Shown one piece after another: positions 7,694 to 16,139 of a stretch of 38,461 nucleotides of DNA. Each line of letters opens with the position of its first letter. Position 1 is the stretch's first letter. The stretch comes from an uncultured Clostridia bacterium (lineage in GTDB: Bacteria; Bacillota; Clostridia; Oscillospirales; Ruminococcaceae): contig CAMELR010000026.1 of assembly GCA_945923775.1 (NCBI GenBank), positions 1-38,461 on the forward strand, written 5' to 3'. The position numbers and the translations under genes are program-made. The notes beneath the pieces were generated by a model. It searched no databases. It was given only the letters and a program-made list of their open reading frames with translations, and had not been told where the DNA came from.

Positions 7694-8083
7694 CTATGCA
7701 ATTTCTTCATCTTTTTGCTCTTCTTCGGTGGCTTTCCACTTTTTCAGACGATGCTTGTAGTTGTTAATTTCGGCAATCGCTTCCAAAATGGCGTAGGCGT
7801 CCACGGGAGTCATAGCATAAAACTCACGCACACGTTTTTTTCCATCGACTTCTTCCATAGAGCGCAGGTCAGGATTGAGCTTATCCAGAATGGCATGCAG
7901 CTTTTTGTCGGAAAGTGCGGAGTCAACCTCATATGTTGCAAATACTCGAAAGGCAAACGGCACCGCAGAGCTACGATTCAGTTCATCCAGCCGTTGCTGC
8001 ACATCTTTTGCATATCCAATTTTGACGTATTCCTTAAAGGATGGATTCGTCATGATGTAAATATATCCCGTAGTGCCGCTCAT
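7694..8083 (-). CDS. GIY-YIG nuclease (T5orf172-like)
   Basis: 129 aa from ATG 8083; an upstream in-frame start at 8179 lies within hamB and lacks an RBS, whereas GGGAGG precedes 8083. The GIY-YIG core is seen as GYIYIMTNPS (7-16) and EYVKIGYAKDVQQRLDEL (18-35, with catalytic-type Arg), followed by a His (KLHAIL) and Glu (REFY) as in the T5orf172 branch of the fold. This branch is common in phages and defence loci; it would cut or nick DNA. It starts one nt after the hamB stop, sharing the GGAGGTAACTAAA junction, so it is coupled to hamB. The Lys/Glu-rich C terminus has no recognised domain. Confidence 0.8.
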   Translation of the reverse strand: MSGTTGYIYIMTNPSFKEYVKIGYAKDVQQRLDELNRSSAVPFAFRVFATYEVDSALSDKKLHAILDKLNPDLRSMEEVDGKKRVREFYAMTPVDAYAILEAIAEINNYKHRLKKWKATEEEQKDEEIA

Positions 8084-8084
8084 T

Positions 8085-10736
8085 TTAGTTACCTCCCAGT
8101 TGTCCAGCAATAAACAGCTCCGGCATGTTATATCGTACACTTGATGCTTCTGTTCGAGCGTTAGTATTTGAGCATTCAAGCAATGCCGTGCTCAGATGCC
8201 ATTTCCCATCCGGCCCTTCGATGATAAACTCGTCTTTGTTGTTCCGGATATATGTGGATACCTCACGAGAGAATCCGTTACGCTGGAGGAGGATTGTAAT
8301 TGGGTTCGTCGTTCCGTATTCTACGAATTCATACCAGTTGTTATCAAACTCCTTCAGCTGATGAACCGCCTTAAACTCATTCGAGAAGCGAAGGAAATAG
8401 TTTGAAATACTGAACAGCACTATGTTATCAATAACCTCCAAAGTATCCGCAAACACGATATTACGGTGTCGAAGTCCATCGTCGTAGTATTCTTTCTGTC
8501 CTCGGTTTACCCAGAAGTTATCACGATGCTGTTGCCGGTATTCCAATGCCTTTTTCATGATATTACTGAGGCCGGTGCCTTCCATCCATTGAATCAGTAC
8601 AACCGCATACCAACGCAGGAGCGTCGGTTTTCCGAGCGTCGATGCTTCATACTTTCCCCATTTGAAGATCCTGCTTAGCTTTTCAAGGAAGGCGAGAACA
8701 TCGTCATAGTTGAACCTCCCATCAATACGGTCAGGGTATTTCAGACCCATTGCAATAGCGGCACGTAGATTTTTCGTCTGGTCTACCGAGGTGTTGATAT
8801 CATCATCCGGTTCCGTAAATGGGTCAATAAAGGCTTCTCTTATTTTCGCTTCATCCTTTGGCGTCAGTAGATTAGAGAACTCACGCCTTACAAGGCTGTC
8901 GTTTTCCTGCATAATATCCCGCAAAAGGATGAGGGCGAACTTACGCATCATTACATAAGCTTCCTCTGACTGTGCGTCATTCCTTTTCACGAGCTCGATA
9001 TTGCCTTGCAGGAGTGCCTCTACGACATATTTCTTTTCGGCGTTTGTTAGGCTCTTCGGTCCAGCCTCGATAGAAAGGGTCTGCTTCGGAACCTCTTTCT
9101 TCAAAAGGGTCACATAGTCCTCCTGCTTCAGCTTTTCGCCCTGCGAGACAAAAAATACATTCCCGTAAAGGTTGAAGCGAATGCGTCCCACACGTCCTAT
9201 CAGGTTTCGAAAGTCGACCGGCGTCATCACCTTTCTGAAAATTTTATTATCGGTAATGAACAGATTGTCCGCCGGAAGATTGACCCCTTCAAGAAGAGTG
9301 CTGGTACAGAACATAGTCGTGATTTTGCCACGACGGAACATGTCCTCGATACGCATTCTGATGGCTGCTGGGAGGTATCCGATGTGATAAGCGACGCCCT
9401 TTTTGATTATTTGTGCCAAGTAGTAATCACCGTGGACCTCGTTCGTGATGTCCCTTGCCAGTGCATTCAGGTCATTGTCCTGAATCTCTGAAAGCTGATC
9501 TGCAAAAACGAGTGCATTCTCAATTGCCCTACTTCTGCCATTGCAGTAAACGATGGTCTGTTGCTTTCGCTCAAAAGGAAGATCACGATTTATTCTTTCA
9601 AACATTAGAAGGAACGAAACCAGAGAAGCGTTTTTATCCTTGATCTCTGCGAGGTAATCCAACTCACCGGTATGATCGTTATATACACTGACGGTGAAAT
9701 TGTTGAGATCTATGCTGAACTTAATCTGGGCCACCGGTGAAAATGTGGAACGAAGGTAGCTATCGTTACCGTCGTTTTCTATGTCTGTCAGCAGCTTTAG
9801 ATATACCTCCGGATTGGGAATGTTAGGTGAAGCAAAGACGAAATGCGGCTTCTTTTTCCTTTTGAGAAGCATATCCACGGTTTTGTAGTAGAACGGACCA
9901 CGGCTGTTTTTTCCTGAAAGCTTGTGCGCCTCGTCGATAAACAGATAGTCTATCTGCAAGTCCGGCTTGCTGATGAGCAGATACAGCAATCGTTCCGGTG
10001 TCAACACCAGAATGAAATTATGCTTGCCCTCCAAAGCAATATCTCCGGCTGCGGCGACAACCTTATAATTGTGCTCCGACAAGAGGTTTTTAAGGTCCTC
10101 GTCAATGACCTGCTTGTAAATCTCATTGATCAGTGCCTTTGTTGGGACAATCAGGGCAAAGTTCATCTTGACCCCATGCTGTATCTGATCCTTGATGAAC
10201 ATTCGCATGAGGAATGACTTACCCATAGATGTCGGACCGGAATAGCTAAAGTGATCATCTGAGAGGTGGTCGTAGGCATTTTTCTGTGCGCCAAAGAACC
10301 GGAGTTCGGGTGCTGCAGGGATCGTCAAATAATCATTCTGGTATTCTGTGAAGAAACGTTCTAAGGCGGTCGCTCCGTTGAAGTCACTCTCGATAATTCT
10401 TCTTGCCTGATAATTACCGGTATTTGCAAATACCGATCCCGCGTAGATTTTTACGTCGGGATTATCCGGGTACAGAGAATGTAGCAGTATGATTATCTCC
10501 TGTGCCCACATTTTATGCTTGTCCCGATTTACTGCATGTGTCGACTTGGACAGCAAATCGGCAAATCGCAGGGCAGACACAACATCAATTTCCCTCATCT
10601 GTCGTTTATCAGTGAGGTTGAATTTGGTGATGGCATAGTTATAGAGAATGTTATCATAGAGCTCATTTAGGAAGGGATTATTGTCAATATCCCCGAAAAT
10701 GGCATCGCCAAGGTTCTGTAGCGTTTGATTGCTCAA
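8085..10736 (-). CDS. hamB: Hachiman helicase HamB
   Basis: 883 aa, superfamily 2 DExH helicase. Walker A GPTSMGKS at 167-174, motif Ia PTKALINE at about 198-205, DEAH at 268-271, motif V (TSTLLEGVNLPADN) at about 478-491, and motif VI with GRVGR at 514-518. The long C-terminal region after 530 and an N-terminal helical region are typical of HamB. HamB is paired with HamA in the Hachiman anti-phage system, where the helicase senses damaged or abnormal DNA and licenses the HamA nuclease. It starts at TTG 10736, which overlaps the hamA stop as TTGA; GGGGGTGG serves as RBS. Identification rests on the adjacent DUF1837 gene plus the helicase architecture. Confidence 0.88.
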   Translation of the reverse strand: MSNQTLQNLGDAIFGDIDNNPFLNELYDNILYNYAITKFNLTDKRQMREIDVVSALRFADLLSKSTHAVNRDKHKMWAQEIIILLHSLYPDNPDVKIYAGSVFANTGNYQARRIIESDFNGATALERFFTEYQNDYLTIPAAPELRFFGAQKNAYDHLSDDHFSYSGPTSMGKSFLMRMFIKDQIQHGVKMNFALIVPTKALINEIYKQVIDEDLKNLLSEHNYKVVAAAGDIALEGKHNFILVLTPERLLYLLISKPDLQIDYLFIDEAHKLSGKNSRGPFYYKTVDMLLKRKKKPHFVFASPNIPNPEVYLKLLTDIENDGNDSYLRSTFSPVAQIKFSIDLNNFTVSVYNDHTGELDYLAEIKDKNASLVSFLLMFERINRDLPFERKQQTIVYCNGRSRAIENALVFADQLSEIQDNDLNALARDITNEVHGDYYLAQIIKKGVAYHIGYLPAAIRMRIEDMFRRGKITTMFCTSTLLEGVNLPADNLFITDNKIFRKVMTPVDFRNLIGRVGRIRFNLYGNVFFVSQGEKLKQEDYVTLLKKEVPKQTLSIEAGPKSLTNAEKKYVVEALLQGNIELVKRNDAQSEEAYVMMRKFALILLRDIMQENDSLVRREFSNLLTPKDEAKIREAFIDPFTEPDDDINTSVDQTKNLRAAIAMGLKYPDRIDGRFNYDDVLAFLEKLSRIFKWGKYEASTLGKPTLLRWYAVVLIQWMEGTGLSNIMKKALEYRQQHRDNFWVNRGQKEYYDDGLRHRNIVFADTLEVIDNIVLFSISNYFLRFSNEFKAVHQLKEFDNNWYEFVEYGTTNPITILLQRNGFSREVSTYIRNNKDEFIIEGPDGKWHLSTALLECSNTNARTEASSVRYNMPELFIAGQLGGN

Positions 10737-11668
10737 GGTCTGCCACCCCCATTCATAACACGGTCCATGATTTGTGATTTTTCAGCATCTGCATCGTTGA
10801 GTGGCAGAATGTAGAAATAGAACGAGTGGTTTCCGAGCCCCAGAGAATTAATCTTGCTGGCTATATATGCCGCATGATTGCGAATATCTGTATCCATTTT
10901 CTGGGTCAGTGCACGTCGGAAGTCTACCGCATTGTAATTAGCAGGATTGAGGCCGAGATTATACGCAAGGAAAACGCCATAAGCTGTATCATACGGAACG
11001 TTCTTGCCCTTACTCGGAATAAGCAAGTCTTTGATTTTCTGAACCGTGTCCTTATCAAATGACTTGCTGAACACCGTGTTTTCAGCAAGGGTGCGCTCTT
11101 GTGTACTTTGCTTTTCGATTTCCACAATAGCATCGAAAGCTGAATCCACAGCTTTTTTCATATCGCCTACAATGCTGGAGGTGCCAAACACCATATGGTA
11201 ATACGGCATACCAAAGGTCTGCTCCAATGAAAGGAGATGGATTCCGTCGCACTTGCTATTATATTGCTTTGCGCCGGTTTGAAGCTCGACCTTGCTCATG
11301 ATTTTGGGAGCTCCCAGAACCTGCTCTAAAAACACATATAGCATGATTTCACCGAGGTCATTGCCGGTGCCTTTCTGCCCCGGAGCCCCGTTGCGTTTCA
11401 TGATGTCGATGGCATCCATTCCTACGCTGTACACATCGCCCTCAACATGATAGTTCTCGATCTGAGCACGAGAAAATACATATTGACCGATGTTCTTCCT
11501 AAGAAACACTTCCAGCTTATCGGATGAGAATGCATTGTTATTGACGTTGAGGTGAAATAGGCGCAGTTGTTCCGGGTTTTTTAAGCCAAGGGTCTCAGCG
11601 TGAGACACCTCAGTAAAAACCTCGTCAAATTTACCTCCGCTTATAGTCTTGTCAAAAGAATCATTCAT
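10733..11668 (-). CDS. hamA: Hachiman nuclease/effector HamA (DUF1837)
   Basis: 311 aa from ATG 11668, which has GGTGGAG six nt upstream; a GTG at 11680 lies upstream of this RBS. The central region (about 102-150) reads NDLGEIMLYVFLEQ, then KIMSKVEL and KCDGIHLL, the pattern of the DUF1837 restriction-like fold. About 20 residues on, where the fold usually has a G-E-x-K strand, this protein reads VFGTSSIVGD; the catalytic dyad therefore looks altered or displaced. In Hachiman, HamA is the effector nuclease held by HamB. The gene begins 24 nt after the hsdR stop and overlaps hamB, so R-M and Hachiman share an operon. Confidence 0.85.
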   Translation of the reverse strand: MNDSFDKTISGGKFDEVFTEVSHAETLGLKNPEQLRLFHLNVNNNAFSSDKLEVFLRKNIGQYVFSRAQIENYHVEGDVYSVGMDAIDIMKRNGAPGQKGTGNDLGEIMLYVFLEQVLGAPKIMSKVELQTGAKQYNSKCDGIHLLSLEQTFGMPYYHMVFGTSSIVGDMKKAVDSAFDAIVEIEKQSTQERTLAENTVFSKSFDKDTVQKIKDLLIPSKGKNVPYDTAYGVFLAYNLGLNPANYNAVDFRRALTQKMDTDIRNHAAYIASKINSLGLGNHSFYFYILPLNDADAEKSQIMDRVMNGGGRP

Positions 11669-11691
11669 TACATTCTCCACCTTGATACAGT

Positions 11692-14600
11692 TTACTCTTC
11701 ATCCTTTTTATCGCCATGCATAGCCGGATCTTCCGCTACCATAAGCGTCTCCTGTGAAGGCATAACATACTCCTTGCCCTCGGGATTGTAGGTAAGGTTA
11801 AACACCAAATCAGAAAGCCATTTCTTGAACGATGGATTGTCTTGGAACTGCTTGAAGAGCTCCATGTTGTCCGCCATGATAGAGAAGATAACCGCCTGCA
11901 GGGCACGCTCGCTTTCAGTACGCGCCTCCTGCGCATCAGAGTTCTTCATGGCATTTTGATATTTCTTATCCTTTGACACCATCTCCGGGATGGCCAGAAT
12001 CTGACGCTGTACATTGTCTGCATCGTTCCAGTTTATATTTCCGAACATGTCGTTGAAGTCCATGATGATCTTGGAAAGCAGATCCATTTCCGGCTCAACG
12101 ATATGGCCTACCTTGCCTGCAGGTACCGGCGCAATTTCTGCATCAGAATCCTCCAGCTTAATAGCAATGGCCTCCTGCGCTTCATTTCTGTAGCTGCTCA
12201 GATCTATCGTCTGAAGGATACCTTCCGAAAGATCATCATCACGAGGCGACGGAAGTTTCGGTATCAGCAAGTTCAGGAAGATTGACAGCTTCTCCCAGTC
12301 AACATTTCCATAAGGAAGAATTGCACCAAGGAAGCCATATGTACGCACGAACGATTTAGCAGCGCTCTTGAACTTAATCTGATCGTCAAGTTCGAGCTGT
12401 TTATATACAGCTGTGCAGGCATCCAGAATCGGATCGAGGCGATCACGTTCTGCGCCACTTAGGAAAAGGTCTACCAGCTTTTCAACATCACTGTCATCGT
12501 AGACCTGATACTCCTCCATAATGGTAATCAAATCGTACAGCTTGTTGGGATCGGTCTCTCCGGAGAGAATTGTTGTTCTGTAGAACTTAGAGAATGCCTC
12601 CTCAATCACAGAGGTCTTGTTGGCAAAGTCCAAAACATATACTTCATCCTTGCCGGGATGCGCTCTGTTCAAGCGGGAAAGCGTCTGTACTGCAGCAATA
12701 TCGTAGAGCGGCTTGTCTACATACATCGTCTGCAACAGCGGCTCATCGAAGCCGGTCTGGAACATATCAGCAACGATAAGAATCCTATATGGATCTTTCT
12801 TGAACTCCTTTGGAATCTTAGCATCCGGGAATCCATTCATAGCTGCTGATGTCAATGCCGGTTCCTGACCGTTATACTTGTGCTCACCGGAAAATGCCAC
12901 AATGGTCTTATATGGACTATGTCTGTCTGCGAGGCACTTGTTAATAGCGTAGTAGTATTCGATACATCTCGGAATGCTGGCAGTGACCACCATTGCACGC
13001 GCTTTGCCGCCGATCTTCTTCTTAGCGACTACCTGCTCATGGAAATGCTCCACCATCATAGCTGCCTTTTTAGCGATAACGTCCGGATTACCCTCGACAA
13101 AGGCACGCAGCTTCTTCTGCGCACGCTTCTTGTCAAACATTGGATCGTCCTCGACCGTTTTCATGATCTTGTACCAGCTGTCGATGGTTGTATAGTTCCG
13201 AAGCACATCAAGAATGAAGCCCTCCTGAATGGCCTGCTTCATCGTATAGACATGGAACGGGCGATGCTTAATTTCACCGTCCTCCTCATAAGCAACACCG
13301 AACATCTCCTCGGTCTTGTTCTTCGGAGTGGCTGTGAAAGCAAAGTAGCTGGCAGAGGAGACGAGCTTGCGCCCCTCCATCATGGCATTGATCTTATCCT
13401 CGTTGTCCGCATCATCATCTGTGGCAAGGCCGGAAAGCGCCAGATTCATATTCGCGGAGTTTCGTCCACTCTGGCCGGAATGCGCCTCGTCGATGATGAT
13501 GGCGAACTTGTTATTCTTATGTTCCTGCCCGATTTCAGATATGATGTACGGGAACTTTTCTATTGTAGATATAATGATGCGCTTGCCGTCCTGTATGGCC
13601 TTGCGCAAATCACCGGAATGTTCCGCCCATGTTACGGTGTTTTTGACTTGCATGAACTGCTTGATCGTATTGCGGATCTGTTTATCCAGAATACGGCGGT
13701 CAGTAACCACAAGGACAGAATCGATCATCGGGTGGCCATATTTTTCAAGCCCAATCAGCTGATGCGCAAGCCATGCAATGGAGTTTGACTTGCCGCTTCC
13801 GGCGCTATGCTGGATCAGATAACGTTTGCCAACACCGTTCTCCTGCACATCGGCCAGCAGCTTCTCCACACAGTCAAGCTGATGGTAACGAGGCCAGATC
13901 TGTTTGATGGACTTCTTCTTGGTATCCTCGTCCACCTCTTCGATGACCTGCGCGTAGTTTTCTATAATGCGAGACAGTTTTCTCTTGGTAAGGATGTCCT
14001 TCCAAAGGTAGTCTGTCATAAGGCCGTCCGGATTCGGCGGATTTCCCGCGCCATCGTTATAGCCTTTATTGAACGGCAAGAACCAGCTATCTTTTCCGGC
14101 AAGTTTCGTGCAGAACTGAATCGTGGCATCATCCACGGCAAAGTGAACCATGCAACGCTTGAATGAGAACAAGAGGTCATGGAAATCGCGGTCTTCCTTA
14201 TACTGGCGGACAGCATTTTCGGTATTCTGCTTTGTGAGCTGGTTTTTCAGCTCCATTGTGATAACCGGGAGGCCATTGATAAACAGGCAAACATCCAGCG
14301 CCAGCTTTCCTGCGTCCTGCGAATAGCGCAGCTGCCGTGTCGCACTGAAGATATTTTTCTCATACATGATTCTGGCCTGCTCGTTATTTTCAGTCGGCGT
14401 CAGGTAGAACATGATGAGGTCTGCCGGATAAACCTTCACGCCATTGCGCAGTACATCAATGATGCCACGCTTGGCAATCTCTCCAGACAGTCGGTTCAGG
14501 AACTGTCGCTTCTTTGTATCAGAAGTGAACACACCCAGTTTGTCCATTTCCTTTGGCTGCGTATCTTGCAGGAACCGGAACAGGCGTATCTCGTCGACAG

Positions 14601-14712
14601 CATATTCTTTGTTATAGTCAGCGTTTGTTCCTTCCTCGTACCCGTTCTGCTCCACCAGCCACTTCACGATTAAGGATTCAAGGCCGCTTTCCTTTGTGTT
14701 GGTAAAAGCCAT
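11692..14712 (-). CDS. hsdR: Type I restriction endonuclease subunit R
   Basis: 1006 aa from ATG 14712, which is preceded by AGGAGG encoded in the last codons of hsdS; a TTG two codons earlier is less likely. The N-terminal nuclease has D-x13-E-x-K (in LDVCLFINGLPVITMELK, about residues 140-156). The translocase has Walker A (AGSGKSN, about 304-310), DEAH (about 408-411), and the TAT motif (FAFTATPKN). The helical C terminus completes the usual layout. With HsdM and HsdS it cuts unmodified DNA after ATP-driven translocation. It appears intact. Order M-S-R on one transcript, followed immediately by Hachiman. Confidence 0.95.
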   Translation of the reverse strand: MAFTNTKESGLESLIVKWLVEQNGYEEGTNADYNKEYAVDEIRLFRFLQDTQPKEMDKLGVFTSDTKKRQFLNRLSGEIAKRGIIDVLRNGVKVYPADLIMFYLTPTENNEQARIMYEKNIFSATRQLRYSQDAGKLALDVCLFINGLPVITMELKNQLTKQNTENAVRQYKEDRDFHDLLFSFKRCMVHFAVDDATIQFCTKLAGKDSWFLPFNKGYNDGAGNPPNPDGLMTDYLWKDILTKRKLSRIIENYAQVIEEVDEDTKKKSIKQIWPRYHQLDCVEKLLADVQENGVGKRYLIQHSAGSGKSNSIAWLAHQLIGLEKYGHPMIDSVLVVTDRRILDKQIRNTIKQFMQVKNTVTWAEHSGDLRKAIQDGKRIIISTIEKFPYIISEIGQEHKNNKFAIIIDEAHSGQSGRNSANMNLALSGLATDDDADNEDKINAMMEGRKLVSSASYFAFTATPKNKTEEMFGVAYEEDGEIKHRPFHVYTMKQAIQEGFILDVLRNYTTIDSWYKIMKTVEDDPMFDKKRAQKKLRAFVEGNPDVIAKKAAMMVEHFHEQVVAKKKIGGKARAMVVTASIPRCIEYYYAINKCLADRHSPYKTIVAFSGEHKYNGQEPALTSAAMNGFPDAKIPKEFKKDPYRILIVADMFQTGFDEPLLQTMYVDKPLYDIAAVQTLSRLNRAHPGKDEVYVLDFANKTSVIEEAFSKFYRTTILSGETDPNKLYDLITIMEEYQVYDDSDVEKLVDLFLSGAERDRLDPILDACTAVYKQLELDDQIKFKSAAKSFVRTYGFLGAILPYGNVDWEKLSIFLNLLIPKLPSPRDDDLSEGILQTIDLSSYRNEAQEAIAIKLEDSDAEIAPVPAGKVGHIVEPEMDLLSKIIMDFNDMFGNINWNDADNVQRQILAIPEMVSKDKKYQNAMKNSDAQEARTESERALQAVIFSIMADNMELFKQFQDNPSFKKWLSDLVFNLTYNPEGKEYVMPSQETLMVAEDPAMHGDKKDEE

Positions 14713-14714
14713 TG

Positions 14715-16139
14715 TCAATCCTCCTGTTCTTCGGTTTCTATATCCTCTTCATCAGCATCCTCATCGGACTGATCCTCAATATATTCATACTCAGGAATAT
14801 CTACTGAGCGAACATCTATTATCCCAGTAACGGCATCTGAAATGATCCTCGCTTTTAATTCCTGAAGATTTTTTATGTTGCCACGTTCTATCTCGATAGC
14901 CTTATCGATCTGGACAAGCCTCTGCTCAATTTCAGAAAGAATACATTTCTGTTCTTCAACATTCGGTATTCCAAGCGTAAAGTTCTTTATGTAATTAACG
15001 GATACTCGCTTTTGTCCAGCCGAACCAGTCATAACCTCTTCGCCAAGTTTCCTGAACGGTCTTGTCATCGTAATCATGTATAGATACTCAGAAAGCACTT
15101 TATCTGAAGGACGTAGATTTATAAATTCGGTAGTACCAAAGCCTATATCCGTATCGAGATCGTCTAAGCAAGCTCCTTTTCCATTTTCAAAGCACGGAGT
15201 AATCTTTGCTACCACAACATCTCCCTTTGCGAACGATGAGAACCCAGTTCTAACCTCTGCAATTTTCTTCTTGATGGAGCAGTCAATTTCTCCGGTTTCT
15301 GTAACATTTTCCATTGGAAGAAAAGTGACCAACTCTGAGTCATCTTTTGTCTTAACGATATCTGCAATTGAGGCATTCGCTCGACAGATACGTTTTAGAG
15401 GTAGAACCTCCCATGCGGCAGGAATTTCACCGAGCCAATAAACACCGCTATCTTTATTCTCAGATTCCCCAAAGCCACGCAAAATGCCCTGATCTATAAC
15501 CGCCTTGCGTAATTCCTTATACGCAGAAACTTGCTTTTTCTTGACAGCAATAAGACGATTGACCTCTGAAACCTTCCAATTAAGATATCTTACAATTGTA
15601 TCCTGTTCTTCACGCGGAGGAATCGGCAGCATTACATTGCCAAGATAGTTCATTGAAATACGCATACGAACAGATGTAAGAACACCTTCGTCGCTCTCGT
15701 GCATCAGGATACCTTTTCCAAGTCCTATAAGACTCCGCTGAAAAGTAATCAGCCTAAAGATGTAGTGGTAATACCAAATATTCTCATCTTCACGCGGATA
15801 AAAAGCATAGTAAACTGGACTGATTGCTCCATAATATTTGGATACACCAGCTGCGCCGGAAACTACGTTCATGCAGTTGACAAGCAAATCGTTCTCACGG
15901 CAAATGTTATATTGCGTCAAATCATCTTTTGGCTTATTACCTCCTGTGCCTTCTTTTTCAGCATAAGGGACAACACCCTGCTTTGCTGTCAGAGATAATA
16001 TGAAATCTGTTTGAATCGGATTGTTCCGCTCTTTTCTCATGGCAAATACGCCCTTGAGACGTTTCATTTCCCAGTGTGATGGAATTTGTGCCACCCATTT
16101 CTGATCGACTGTAGTATAGGAAGCATATTCTTTATCCAT
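14715..16139 (-). CDS. hsdS: Type I restriction-modification specificity subunit S
   Basis: 474 aa with the two-fold repeat of HsdS: each half opens with an IP-x-W segment (IPSHWEMKRLK near residue 19, IPAAWEVLPLK near 239), contains a target recognition domain, and ends in a conserved helical spacer (PPREEQDTIVRYL and VEEQKCILSEIEQRL). The two recognition domains differ, so a bipartite asymmetric site is expected. The C terminus has an unusually acidic tail of Glu/Asp residues. It overlaps the hsdM stop by 8 nt and is itself followed by hsdR with almost no gap. No inverted repeats or spare recognition domains for phase variation are seen nearby. Confidence 0.95.
   Translation of the reverse strand: MDKEYASYTTVDQKWVAQIPSHWEMKRLKGVFAMRKERNNPIQTDFILSLTAKQGVVPYAEKEGTGGNKPKDDLTQYNICRENDLLVNCMNVVSGAAGVSKYYGAISPVYYAFYPREDENIWYYHYIFRLITFQRSLIGLGKGILMHESDEGVLTSVRMRISMNYLGNVMLPIPPREEQDTIVRYLNWKVSEVNRLIAVKKKQVSAYKELRKAVIDQGILRGFGESENKDSGVYWLGEIPAAWEVLPLKRICRANASIADIVKTKDDSELVTFLPMENVTETGEIDCSIKKKIAEVRTGFSSFAKGDVVVAKITPCFENGKGACLDDLDTDIGFGTTEFINLRPSDKVLSEYLYMITMTRPFRKLGEEVMTGSAGQKRVSVNYIKNFTLGIPNVEEQKCILSEIEQRLVQIDKAIEIERGNIKNLQELKARIISDAVTGIIDVRSVDIPEYEYIEDQSDEDADEEDIETEEQED

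Noticed and set aside
12880..13788. 302-aa open frame on the plus strand
   Set aside because: Antisense to the hsdR helicase domain; no family pattern and no RBS.
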